Source of the DNA: an uncultured Lachnospiraceae bacterium
GTDB lineage: Bacteria > Bacillota > Clostridia > Lachnospirales > Lachnospiraceae
Direction of reading: 5' to 3'
NCBI GenBank assembly: GCA_910586645.1
Contig: CAJUIS010000014.1
Location: forward strand, 1-64,000
DNA: 64,000 nt
Every line of letters begins with the position of its first letter. Position 1 is the first letter of the stretch. A model generated the notes under the pieces. That model was not told where the DNA came from and searched no databases. It was given only the letters and a program-made list of their open reading frames with translations. Below, one piece after another: positions 44,687 through 52,223 of this stretch. Both the position numbers and the translations under genes were made by a program.

Positions 44687-45496
44687 CTATGCCATTTGCA
44701 TAACCTCGATTTCAAGTTGCTTTAATTCATCAAGCGATAATACAGGAACATAGTCCGCAATTTCTTCAAGTGACATTTTCCCTTTTTTTATCATTCTTCT
44801 CGCCGTTTCTCTTGCATTATCTAATGCCGCTTCATTTCTCATATCTTCCATAATTTTGCACATGGCCGCCACTCCCTTCTTGTCCTGCTTATAATACCTT
44901 GCTTTTTTAGCAAGCGCTTCATAGTTCATGTCATCGGGATTAGTACATGAAAAATCGTGCATTAGCTTTCCAATTTCATCATTGCCCCTGTACTTCCCAT
45001 TAACATATATAATATACGAACCGTCATCAAACAATACTTTATTTTCTCCGACAATGACATATCTCTCCACTGGATATATCGGCTGATTTCCTTTCATTAC
45101 ATCATTTTCTGTAATAAAAATAACATAGCTGTCGGGAATATTTTCTGGATCATCTCCGGGTTTTAATATATGTGCGTCTAACAAACTGCTGTTATGCCTT
45201 GCTCTCTTTGCACCTGCACCTGCGTCTGAACGTTGGATTTCTACATCGAACTCTTTCTTGGCGCTGTCAATCGCATGGACGTCTAATATAGCAGAACGCC
45301 CCTGTAAATTCTTTAACAGTTCCTGTGTACGAACCGTCTTAATTGTTATATCCTCTCGTCCTAAAATAATCCGAAGTACTAGTTCTATGCCTTCATAGTT
45401 ATCTGCAAGGCAGACCGTCATAAAATCATCATCTATATACCGGAGTGATTTCAGACGTTCTAAATCCTGTTTATGTGTCTGCGCTGTTGTGCTCAA
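44687..45496 (-). CDS. Rpn / PD-(D/E)XK nuclease-family putative transposase
   Basis: The protein of about 269 residues matches the PDDEXK_2 family (LKSLRYIDDDFMTVCL; GRSAILDVHAIDSAKKEFDV; EIQRSD) and ends with the typical ARRMIKKGKMSLEEIADYV helix motif. The nuclease D...E-x-Q pattern is visible in ILDVHA ... FDVEIQ. These proteins promote recombination and spread as selfish genes. AAGGTGA lies before a TTG at 45496. An ATG at 45523 has no ribosome site. It lies between the two micro-peptide copies. Confidence 0.8.
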   Translation of the reverse strand: MSTTAQTHKQDLERLKSLRYIDDDFMTVCLADNYEGIELVLRIILGREDITIKTVRTQELLKNLQGRSAILDVHAIDSAKKEFDVEIQRSDAGAGAKRARHNSSLLDAHILKPGDDPENIPDSYVIFITENDVMKGNQPIYPVERYVIVGENKVLFDDGSYIIYVNGKYRGNDEIGKLMHDFSCTNPDDMNYEALAKKARYYKQDKKGVAAMCKIMEDMRNEAALDNARETARRMIKKGKMSLEEIADYVPVLSLDELKQLEIEVMQMA

Positions 45497-45523
45497 AACG
45501 TCACCTTCTTTCACTGTTTTCAT

Positions 45524-46102
45524 TATACATCAGACAATGCCTTTTGGAAACGGAATTTTCCATAAAGTTTCCTTGCTTTTCTATACGCTCTGACGCTGTA
45601 TTGCTATTCCATTGTGGTTTTAATAATAATTAATCCAAAAAGAAAAAGGCTCCTATTATGCCGCAAAATTATCTACCATTTTAGAAAAGATTGTCCGTCT
45701 CCATCTTTAAGAAAGCCTTCCTGCAACTGCAGGAAGCTCAGTAAAAGGCAATATTTCTTTAGTTTGTCAACAAATCCAATTAATTACAGTTTCTAATATT
45801 CTTCTATCTTTTTCTAAAAGACTTTATAATTTAGAAGTGTATCTGACACAATCTGATCACATTATCATCGTAAGCACTGTTGAAAAGTAATTTCTCCATG
45901 TATCTAATATTCTCAATCTATCTTGACTTTCTAAAAAAGTTTATGTTTATACCTGCCAGAAACTGAACCTCTAAATAAGTGCCTTTCCAAGCGATGTCGC
46001 TTTGTCGAAAGTTTTATATCTGGCAGCCTTTAAATTCACTAAAATATGATCTTTACTGATTAATAATTATTTCATTTAAAAACAGTGTTTTTCATAAACA
46101 AC
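45524..46102. other. Intergenic region between nuclease and micro-peptide copy 2
   Basis: There is no gene here. It holds a strong 9-bp-stem hairpin (CTTCCTGCA/TGCAGGAAG, 45717-45736). It also holds a segment near 45960-46010 that matches the DNA downstream of copy 1, including the small hairpin AAGCGA-CA-TCGCTT. The remainder is AT-rich and unrecognised. Confidence 0.45.
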
Positions 46103-46137
46103 AAGGGTGTTTTTTCTTTTTTTGAAAAAACACCCTT
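46103..46137 (-). terminator. Hairpin after micro-peptide copy 2
   Basis: AAGGGTGTTTTTTC and GAAAAAACACCCTT form a 14-bp stem that starts 15 bp beyond the peptide stop codon. It is the counterpart of the hairpin at 44348-44382. Confidence 0.7.
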
Positions 46138-46152
46138 TGTCTTTTTGAATTG

Positions 46153-46209
46153 TTATTTTATTACACCCATACTTTTTAACACTATATACGCAAGCTCACA
46201 AAAAAACAT
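46153..46209 (-). CDS. 18-residue micro-peptide, copy 2
   Basis: The frame encodes MFFCELAYIVLKSMGVIK. A near-perfect ribosome site AAGGAGGTG lies 6 bp before the ATG, and a hairpin follows the stop codon, so it has the anatomy of a real gene. It lies about 290 bp downstream of the GHKL kinase gene. Candidates are a signalling peptide for the kinase, an amphipathic PSM-like peptide, or a short hydrophobic toxin. It lacks the Cys-to-C-terminus pattern of cyclic AgrD lactones, although one Cys is present here. No known family was recognised. Confidence 0.6.
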   Translation of the reverse strand: MFFCELAYIVLKSMGVIK

Positions 46210-46274
46210 AAATGACACCTCCTTATATGCTACTATTGTTTCAAGTTACATAAATAGATTAGTCATTTTGTTGT

Positions 46275-46303
46275 ATTATATTCTATGATAGCTTCCTGAA
46301 CGG
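46275..46303 (-). promoter_or_regulatory. Candidate activator-dependent promoter of micro-peptide copy 2
   Basis: A perfect TATAAT (46275-46280) lies 65 bp before the peptide ATG. The -35 position (CCGTTC) is poor, which is usual for LytTR-activated promoters. I could not define a clear LytTR direct repeat. Confidence 0.4.
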
Positions 46304-46358
46304 TTATTTGTGCCCATAAATGGCATGCCTACAAAAATACAATATAAAAATCACCATA

Positions 46359-46398
46359 TAAAAAAGAGCATTCACCGTTCAAGAAACAGTGAATACTC
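46359..46398 (-). terminator. Terminator of the kinase/regulator operon
   Basis: GAGTATTCAC and GTGAATGCTC form a stem with a few inner pairs, followed on the minus strand by TTTTTTATA. It separates the kinase from micro-peptide copy 2, which therefore needs its own promoter. Confidence 0.82.
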
Positions 46399-46498
46399 CT
46401 TTCAAGTTTTACTTTATGAATACTTTATAATTAAATTTAATTTTTTCCAATGCATCAATAACCTATTACTGTCGTTATTTTCCCAGAAATACTAAACC

Positions 46499-47794
46499 TC
46501 ATTTTAGAGGCAGTATAACTTCTACGCAAAAGCATCCTTCCCTCTGATACCATTCAAAATTCCCCACTCCTTTTTCTACTGCATTTTTTACATTTAACAT
46601 TCCGATTCCATGGTTTCTTTTATCTGGCTTATGTGATTTAGGAAATCCATTTTTATCAATTGCTTCTTTATCTATTTTATGAACCAATGAATTTATAATG
46701 CTATATTTCACATACCTTTTTCCTTTCTGAACTTCTATAATAATACACATATCTGGTATATGATTCTCAACAATTTCTTCTACAGCATTTTGAAATAAAT
46801 TCGAAAATATGGTACATACATCTGTATCTTCCATATCTATCTCGGTTAAGCATCTCCCCTTAATAATAATCTTAACATCCTTTGAAAGCATTCCGAAAAA
46901 ATAATTCATAATCGTATCAACCATTTCATTTCCGGTCACATAATATGTATTTTGAATTTCTTCAAATCCACCAATAATACTTTCTAAATATCTTTGTGCA
47001 TCATCTTTTCTATTCTTTTTCAAAACATTGCGAATATACACAAGATGACCTATCATATCATGTCGATATTGCCTTGTGTCTGATTCTCTTTTTAATATTT
47101 GCTTATAATGATTTACCTGAGATTCTTTTAATATACGTTCTGTTTTTAACAACTGTTCCATTCTCTCATGCGTTTTCTTGATGTAAATAACAAATACAAC
47201 CAATAAAAATATGCAAATAAAAAGTGCCATATTTAAAATAGCGCAAAAAATAATAAATCTTTCATTGAACAAATAACTGCTAACCTGATCTAAAATACCC
47301 AAGCTGAACATCATTAACGCTGCAATGACGCTTAATATTATATAAATCCCTGAATTTATATATGTCTGTCTGTAATTAATTATCCTCTCTTTCACCAAAT
47401 ATAATAAAAACACACATATAACAACGCAGCATTTAGTTACAAAGTAATATAAACTTCTATTATAATAAATACCTATAAACTTCAAAAATATCCTACATGG
47501 CTGTGAAAAAATAAAATCCATACACTCAAACAATAAAAAACCCAATAATACTTTAATTGCTGTCTCTTTTACTTTTTCTTCCGCCGATAAAAACATCACA
47601 CCAATTACGCTAATTGTAACCAGCACATTCTTATTTGCCGCATCCATCGGCAAAACCCCAATCACAATCGTAACAAAAATGCCTGCAATGATCCATGTCC
47701 ATGACTTTTGTTTTACTTCAAACAGAATCCTAAGCCCAAAATAATAACAGATGAGTTCTATCAGGTAAATTCCGCAAAGAATCAGCGCTTCCAT
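46499..47794 (-). CDS. AgrC-like GHKL sensor histidine kinase
   Basis: The 431-residue protein has six or seven N-terminal membrane helices (to about 205), a coiled linker and an HPK10-type phospho-acceptor motif YRHDMIGHL (His near 246). A GHKL ATPase region follows (NLFQNAVEEI ... HGIGMLNVKNAVEK). Such kinases typically sense secreted peptides. It follows the LytTR regulator by 9 bp. No AgrB-type peptide protease lies in the window, so the ligand may be an unprocessed or differently processed peptide. Confidence 0.9.
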   Translation of the reverse strand: MEALILCGIYLIELICYYFGLRILFEVKQKSWTWIIAGIFVTIVIGVLPMDAANKNVLVTISVIGVMFLSAEEKVKETAIKVLLGFLLFECMDFIFSQPCRIFLKFIGIYYNRSLYYFVTKCCVVICVFLLYLVKERIINYRQTYINSGIYIILSVIAALMMFSLGILDQVSSYLFNERFIIFCAILNMALFICIFLLVVFVIYIKKTHERMEQLLKTERILKESQVNHYKQILKRESDTRQYRHDMIGHLVYIRNVLKKNRKDDAQRYLESIIGGFEEIQNTYYVTGNEMVDTIMNYFFGMLSKDVKIIIKGRCLTEIDMEDTDVCTIFSNLFQNAVEEIVENHIPDMCIIIEVQKGKRYVKYSIINSLVHKIDKEAIDKNGFPKSHKPDKRNHGIGMLNVKNAVEKGVGNFEWYQREGCFCVEVILPLK

Positions 47795-47803
47795 ACAACA
47801 ACC

Positions 47804-48502
47804 TCATCTATATTTCAAATCAAACTGCATATATGCCTGTTCAAATTCCTTTTTCTTCCTCCTTGCTACCGGAAGATCCGTATCTTTCATATGAATGATT
47901 CCATTGCAATAAGACTCAACCTGGGCCATGTTTACTATATATTTTCTGTGAATGCGAAAAAACAGGCGTTTATCCAATTGATTTTCTAGTTCCTTCAGTG
48001 ACGCTTCGCTCCGAAGCATTTTATTTTTTACACGGTACTCACTGTAACTGTCATATGTTACGACATACTGAATTTCACTCTGATGCACTTTATGTACAAT
48101 TCGATTGTAATACAGCGGGACGCTTCCGCTGCCTAAAACCTTTTTCATACACGCATCCAATGCTTCTTCGACTTCCAGTTTTTTAATTGGTTTTACAATA
48201 AACCGAAACGCTTCAATGAAAAAAGCTTCTTTCATGCGTTCCACCATCACGGTTTCCATTATAATCCGGCAGGAACCGTTCTTTCTGCGGAGCATCCTTC
48301 CTGTCTCAATTCCATCCAGCCCCGGCATTTCAATATCCAGAAAAATAATATCTAATTTCTCCGCATTGGAAAGCAGGCGCTCTCCCGATGTGTAAAGATG
48401 CAGTTTATATTCTGTATCGTTATTTTCACAATATTCGCGAATATATTTTTGCAGCATAAGAGTCTGTTCAATCACATCATCGCACACTGCTATCTGCAGC
48501 AT
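47804..48502 (-). CDS. LytTR-family response regulator (AgrA-like)
   Basis: The 232-residue protein has a receiver domain (CDD near the start, phospho-acceptor Asp in IIFLDIEMPG near 54) and a C-terminal LytTR DNA-binding domain (about 130-230; YVVTYDSYSEYRV ... FFRIHRKYIVNMAQVE). AGAGGGG precedes the ATG. It is the first gene of the two-component operon. Its targets are probably the micro-peptide promoter and unlinked genes. Confidence 0.92.
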   Translation of the reverse strand: MLQIAVCDDVIEQTLMLQKYIREYCENNDTEYKLHLYTSGERLLSNAEKLDIIFLDIEMPGLDGIETGRMLRRKNGSCRIIMETVMVERMKEAFFIEAFRFIVKPIKKLEVEEALDACMKKVLGSGSVPLYYNRIVHKVHQSEIQYVVTYDSYSEYRVKNKMLRSEASLKELENQLDKRLFFRIHRKYIVNMAQVESYCNGIIHMKDTDLPVARRKKKEFEQAYMQFDLKYR

Positions 48503-48821
48503 ATAAATCCCCTCTTTTTTTCTTTCGTAAGTTGTGATCTTTATGAAATTCCTGTTATGTTTCCCTACGACAATATTCTATACCAGCATATTCAATTTTA
48601 GATTTTTCATGTGCGAATCGAAAATGAATATATGCATTTCGACAACTATATTCATTCAAACTTTAACGTTTTCCATCCTGACACATATCTTTTTCATCAT
48701 TCTGCGCCCGGCCCGTCCAAATTCCCTGTTAAAAACCGCCGTCTCTTTTCAAATATTGTCTGTCTTTTTCCGTCTGACAGCACAATTCTTTCTGTCTTAC
48801 AGTCTGCCGCTTTCCTGCTTT
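48503..48821. other. Intergenic region upstream of the AgrA-like gene
   Basis: This 319-bp gap should contain the promoter of the LytTR/kinase operon. I could not assign clear -35/-10 boxes and see no gene or strong hairpin in it. Confidence 0.4.
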
Positions 48822-49679
48822 TTATATTTCAAACCTCCCGCAGGCTCCACAGGGAAGCGCAAGGCCGCTTGCGGCAACGGGAATCCCAACCTCGTCGGCT
48901 GTGACTCTCCCTCCGTATTTTTTTAATTCAGTCCCCAACAGGTAGGCCAGCACAGCCGGCTGCAGCCCGGTCGTGTAAGAATTGAGCAGAACAAATAATG
49001 GCTGATCGGAAAGCAGACGAACGCACAATTGAATAAATGAATGAATAGATTCTTCGATTTTCCAGATTTCACCTTTCGGACCCCTGCCATACGAAGGAGG
49101 ATCCATAATAATCGCATCGTATTTATTGCCCCGCCGGATTTCACGCTCTGCGAATTTCACACAGTCATCCACAAGCCACCGGATCGGGGCTTTGCCCAAA
49201 CCGGAAGCGGCGGCGTTCTCTTTTGCCCATGCAACCATGCCCTTGGATGCGTCCACATGCGTAACGGAAGCCCCCGCCGCGGCAGCGGAAAGAGTCGCCC
49301 CGCCTGTGTAAGCAAAAAGATTCAATACTTTTACCGGGCGTCCGGCAGCTTTTATTTTTTCAGCGCACCAGTCCCAATTTACCGCCTGCTCCGGGAAAAG
49401 TCCCGTATGCTTAAAACAAAACGGCTTTAAGTGAAATGTCAGATTACGGTATCTGATGCTCCACTGCTCCGGCAAATCAAAAAACTCCCACTCTCCTCCG
49501 CCTTTTTTGCTGCGGTGATAGTGCCCGTTTCTGCGCTTCCATCCCGGCTGCTTTTTCGGCGTATTCCAGATAACCTGAGGATCCGGACGCACCAGGATAT
49601 AGTCTCCCCAGCGCTCCAGTTTTTCACCGCAGGAACAATCAATCACTTCATAATCTTTCCATTTATCTGCCAGCCACAT
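48822..49679 (-). CDS. Class I SAM-dependent (RlmI-like) methyltransferase
   Basis: The 285-residue protein has the SAM-binding motif LNLFAYTGGATLSAA, an acidic loop VTHVDASKGMV and the catalytic-type motif IIMDPPSYGRGP. This matches the Methyltrans_SAM family that contains the 23S rRNA m5C methyltransferase RlmI. The N-terminal PUA domain of RlmI is replaced by a short beta-rich region. AAAGGGAG precedes the ATG. Confidence 0.85.
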   Translation of the reverse strand: MWLADKWKDYEVIDCSCGEKLERWGDYILVRPDPQVIWNTPKKQPGWKRRNGHYHRSKKGGGEWEFFDLPEQWSIRYRNLTFHLKPFCFKHTGLFPEQAVNWDWCAEKIKAAGRPVKVLNLFAYTGGATLSAAAAGASVTHVDASKGMVAWAKENAAASGLGKAPIRWLVDDCVKFAEREIRRGNKYDAIIMDPPSYGRGPKGEIWKIEESIHSFIQLCVRLLSDQPLFVLLNSYTTGLQPAVLAYLLGTELKKYGGRVTADEVGIPVAASGLALPCGACGRFEI

Positions 49680-49702
49680 ATCGCTCCCTTTCTAACTCCT
49701 GT

Positions 49703-50539
49703 CTACCGCAGCGCTTCAACTGCCGCTGCAAGATACGGATTTTCCACATCACAGAATTTCCCCTCGTCCGCCGCTTTTGCAAATGCGGGATCGAGCGGCA
49801 TCTTGCCAAACACAGGCAGTGAAAGCTCCGCGGCAGCCTCGTCGACATGGCTCTCTCCAAATATATGCATCCTGCCCCCGCAGTCGGGACACTGCACATA
49901 ACTGAAATTTTCCACAATTCCAAGCACCGGAATCTTCATCATTTCCGCCATATGGTAGGCTTTTTTCACAATCAGCCGCACCAGTTCCTGCGGAGAAGTC
50001 ACCACAATAATTCCGTCCACCGGAAGCGACTGAAACACCGTAAGCGGAACGTCTCCTGTTCCCGGCGGCATATCCACAAACAGATAATCCAGCTCTCCCC
50101 AGATGACGTCAGTCCAAAACTGTTTTACGGCTCCTCCGATTACAGGCCCTCTCCAGATAACCGGAGCTTCTTCGTCATCAACCAGAAGATTAATCGACAT
50201 AATTTTGATCCCATTTTCCGCAGGCATCGGATAGAGCCCGTCGTCCGTTCCATATGCGGGGCCATGTATTCCAAACATTTTCGGGATAGACGGGCCTGTA
50301 ATGTCCGCATCCATAATTCCAACTTCATATCCTGCTTTTCTCATGGCTACGGCAAGCGACGCCGTAACAAATGATTTTCCTACCCCGCCTTTTCCGCTGA
50401 CAATTCCAATTACTTTCTTCACAGAAGACATCTGGTTTATCGTCTCTGTCATATCCTGAGACGAAGCCGCCCCCGAGCATCCTTCGCAGCTTGATTTCGA
50501 ACAGGCGGACGCACTGCTGCACGTACTTTTTTCCGGCAT
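49703..50539 (-). CDS. Mrp/NBP35-family Fe-S carrier ATPase
   Basis: The 278-residue P-loop protein has a deviant Walker A SGKGGVGKS near 47, DADITGPSIPK, DMPPGTGD and the C-terminal CPDCGG motif that holds a bridging 4Fe-4S cluster at the dimer interface. A Cys-rich N-terminus (CSSASACSKSSCEGC) resembles NBP35 and may bind another cluster. It would load clusters onto apo-proteins, including the many Fe-S enzymes of an anaerobe. Confidence 0.93.
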   Translation of the reverse strand: MPEKSTCSSASACSKSSCEGCSGAASSQDMTETINQMSSVKKVIGIVSGKGGVGKSFVTASLAVAMRKAGYEVGIMDADITGPSIPKMFGIHGPAYGTDDGLYPMPAENGIKIMSINLLVDDEEAPVIWRGPVIGGAVKQFWTDVIWGELDYLFVDMPPGTGDVPLTVFQSLPVDGIIVVTSPQELVRLIVKKAYHMAEMMKIPVLGIVENFSYVQCPDCGGRMHIFGESHVDEAAAELSLPVFGKMPLDPAFAKAADEGKFCDVENPYLAAAVEALR

Positions 50540-50568
50540 AACTCATTCCTCTTTTCTTATATTTTTCA

Positions 50569-51111
50569 TTAAAACGTATTCGGATCGTCACTGTAATAAT
50601 CCGGGAATTCATATTCGTCAAAAAAGCTTTCCCCGAATCTCTCCCTTATATCTCTCTGAAGCTCCCTTTGAAAATCCACGCTTGAAATAAGCGTAACGAC
50701 AGAGATTCCAAAAAGAACCATTGATAAAACCGCCGTAACAATACCGGCTATGGCCATTCCTTTTTTCGTTCCCCGATTCGTAAGCTGAAGAATTCCAAAT
50801 ATAATCGCCACAATTGCAAGCGGAATATTGATACAGGCGCAAAACAGGACAAGAGAAAGTATTCCCAATACCATAGACGCTATTCCAAAACCCTGGTTTT
50901 CTGACTGGGAAACATTCTGCACCGGCTGCTGATACGCCGTATCCTGACCATACGCATCCCACGCTCCGCCTGCCGTCTGCCGGTACTCTCCCTGCTTTTG
51001 GCTTATTTCTTCTTTATAAATTCCCTGACGCTGTTTCTCTGACGGCGCTTTTTTCATCTGTTCTTCCTCTGTATCGTTTCCTTCCCCGGGATAAAAATTA
51101 TCTTCCTTCAT
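50569..51111 (-). CDS. DUF4190-type small membrane protein
   Basis: The protein of about 180 residues has a hydrophilic, Gln-rich, disordered N-terminal half. Two membrane helices joined by a short loop follow (GFGIASMVLGILSLVLF and GMAIAGIVTAVLSMVLF), the typical DUF4190 layout with a glycine-rich turn. An acidic tail follows. GGAGTGAGG precedes the ATG at 51111. Function is unknown. Confidence 0.72.
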   Translation of the reverse strand: MKEDNFYPGEGNDTEEEQMKKAPSEKQRQGIYKEEISQKQGEYRQTAGGAWDAYGQDTAYQQPVQNVSQSENQGFGIASMVLGILSLVLFCACINIPLAIVAIIFGILQLTNRGTKKGMAIAGIVTAVLSMVLFGISVVTLISSVDFQRELQRDIRERFGESFFDEYEFPDYYSDDPNTF

Positions 51112-51230
51112 TTTCCTCACTCCAATCCTGGTTTTCAGCCCCGTTCTATGCCTTATCTTAACATAACTGTTTTCCATACGCAAGAAAAGCAGGCCCAATT
51201 TCCATTTTTCCTATCGTTTTTGTACAAAAA

Positions 51231-51273
51231 TCCGGCCCGGGACTTTCACTTCACCGCAAAGTCCCGGGCCGGA
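51231..51273 (-). terminator. Terminator of the metal-efflux/SOD transcript
   Basis: TCCGGCCCGGGACTTT pairs perfectly with AAAGTCCCGGGCCGGA (16 bp), followed by TTTTTG on the minus strand. Confidence 0.88.
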
Positions 51274-51278
51274 TCAAC

Positions 51279-51758
51279 CTACAAATCGTTCGTTTTTCCT
51301 CCGACAAGCCCGATTACGCCGCATCCAATCATTTCTCCCGAATTTCCGGAAGGCTGCGTTGTAAAATCATCCTGGTTTCTATGAACAATAATTGATTTTC
51401 CTACAATATCATAGAGAGCCAGACGGCTGTCATAAATTGCCGTCCATGCATATCCGTCTGAAGAAAACAAAGGCGGCAAATCCCCCGCATGATGCGGATG
51501 CGGCAGTTTTTTGGGATTATAGTGACTTCCCGCCTTCGAAAAATCACCGGAACAGTCCCCGTTTTCATGTATATGAAACCCATAAAAAGAAGGCATATTC
51601 ACAACCCCCGCGGCCGGAAGCCCAAACATCTCCGCTTCAATCAAAATTCCGCCGTTTGGAACGTCGTAAAAATTAACGATTCCCTGCAAACCGGGATTGT
51701 CCTCATTTCCTTTTATTTCTGCAAATGCCTGCGGCCTGTTGTCATAAAACAGCTTCAT
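51279..51758 (-). CDS. Cu/Zn superoxide dismutase family protein
   Basis: The 159-residue protein has the SOD_Cu family motifs GFHIHENGDC, GSHYNP, HPHHAGDLPPL and the C-terminal VHRNQDDFTTQPSGNSG, then MIGCGV. Copper and zinc ligands (HxH, the bridging-type His, Asp) and both disulfide cysteines appear present. There is no signal peptide, so it is predicted to be cytoplasmic, unlike most bacterial Cu/Zn SODs. The start at 51758 follows AAGG. It lies 92 bp after the ArsR gene. Confidence 0.85.
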   Translation of the reverse strand: MKLFYDNRPQAFAEIKGNEDNPGLQGIVNFYDVPNGGILIEAEMFGLPAAGVVNMPSFYGFHIHENGDCSGDFSKAGSHYNPKKLPHPHHAGDLPPLFSSDGYAWTAIYDSRLALYDIVGKSIIVHRNQDDFTTQPSGNSGEMIGCGVIGLVGGKTNDL

Positions 51759-51850
51759 AAGATAGATCCTTGGCGTCATCTGAAACATACAAATTCTCTT
51801 TTTCTTTTATTCTATGCGCCGCCAGGCTTCCAATGAACTTCTATTTTGCT

Positions 51851-52213
51851 TCAGGCTTCCTCAATATGCTCCCTTCCCTGCGCAATAATTGTACGCACAT
51901 GAGCGTCCGCCAGAGAATAAAACACGGATTTTCCCTCTCTTCTGTTTTTCACCAGCTTATTCTGCTTTAAAATCCGGAGCTGGTGCGAAATTGCGGACTG
52001 TGTCATGTGAAGCGCGGCAGCCAAATCACAGACGCAGACTTCCGCTTCAAACAGCACAAACAAAATCCGTATTCTCGTCGAATCTCCAAACACTTTAAAC
52101 AATTCCGCCAAATCATAAAGCTCCGTTTCCTCCGGCATTGTCTCTTCCACAATTTTTACCAGTTCCCTGTGAACCTCCGTATGTTCACAGCAAAACTCTT
52201 CCTTTTTTTCCAT
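51851..52213 (-). CDS. ArsR/SmtB-family metal-responsive repressor
   Basis: The 120-residue winged-helix protein has an N-terminal FCCEHTEVH metal-ligand cluster, the recognition-region motif EVCVCDLAAAL (CxC at the alpha-3 site) and a C-terminal alpha-5-like DAHVRTIIAQGREHIEE with Zn-binding spacing. It would repress the HMA-ATPase-ArsR operon until Zn or Cd binds. AGGAG lies 7 bp before the chosen ATG at 52213. A matching operator lies at 54356-54375. Confidence 0.92.
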   Translation of the reverse strand: MEKKEEFCCEHTEVHRELVKIVEETMPEETELYDLAELFKVFGDSTRIRILFVLFEAEVCVCDLAAALHMTQSAISHQLRILKQNKLVKNRREGKSVFYSLADAHVRTIIAQGREHIEEA

Positions 52214-52223
52214 ATGCATTCTC

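Noticed and set aside
46153..46209. Calling the micro-peptide an AgrD cyclic autoinducer precursor
   Set aside because: It lacks the AgrD C-terminal recognition region and a conserved Cys/Ser at the cyclisation position, and no AgrB is nearby.
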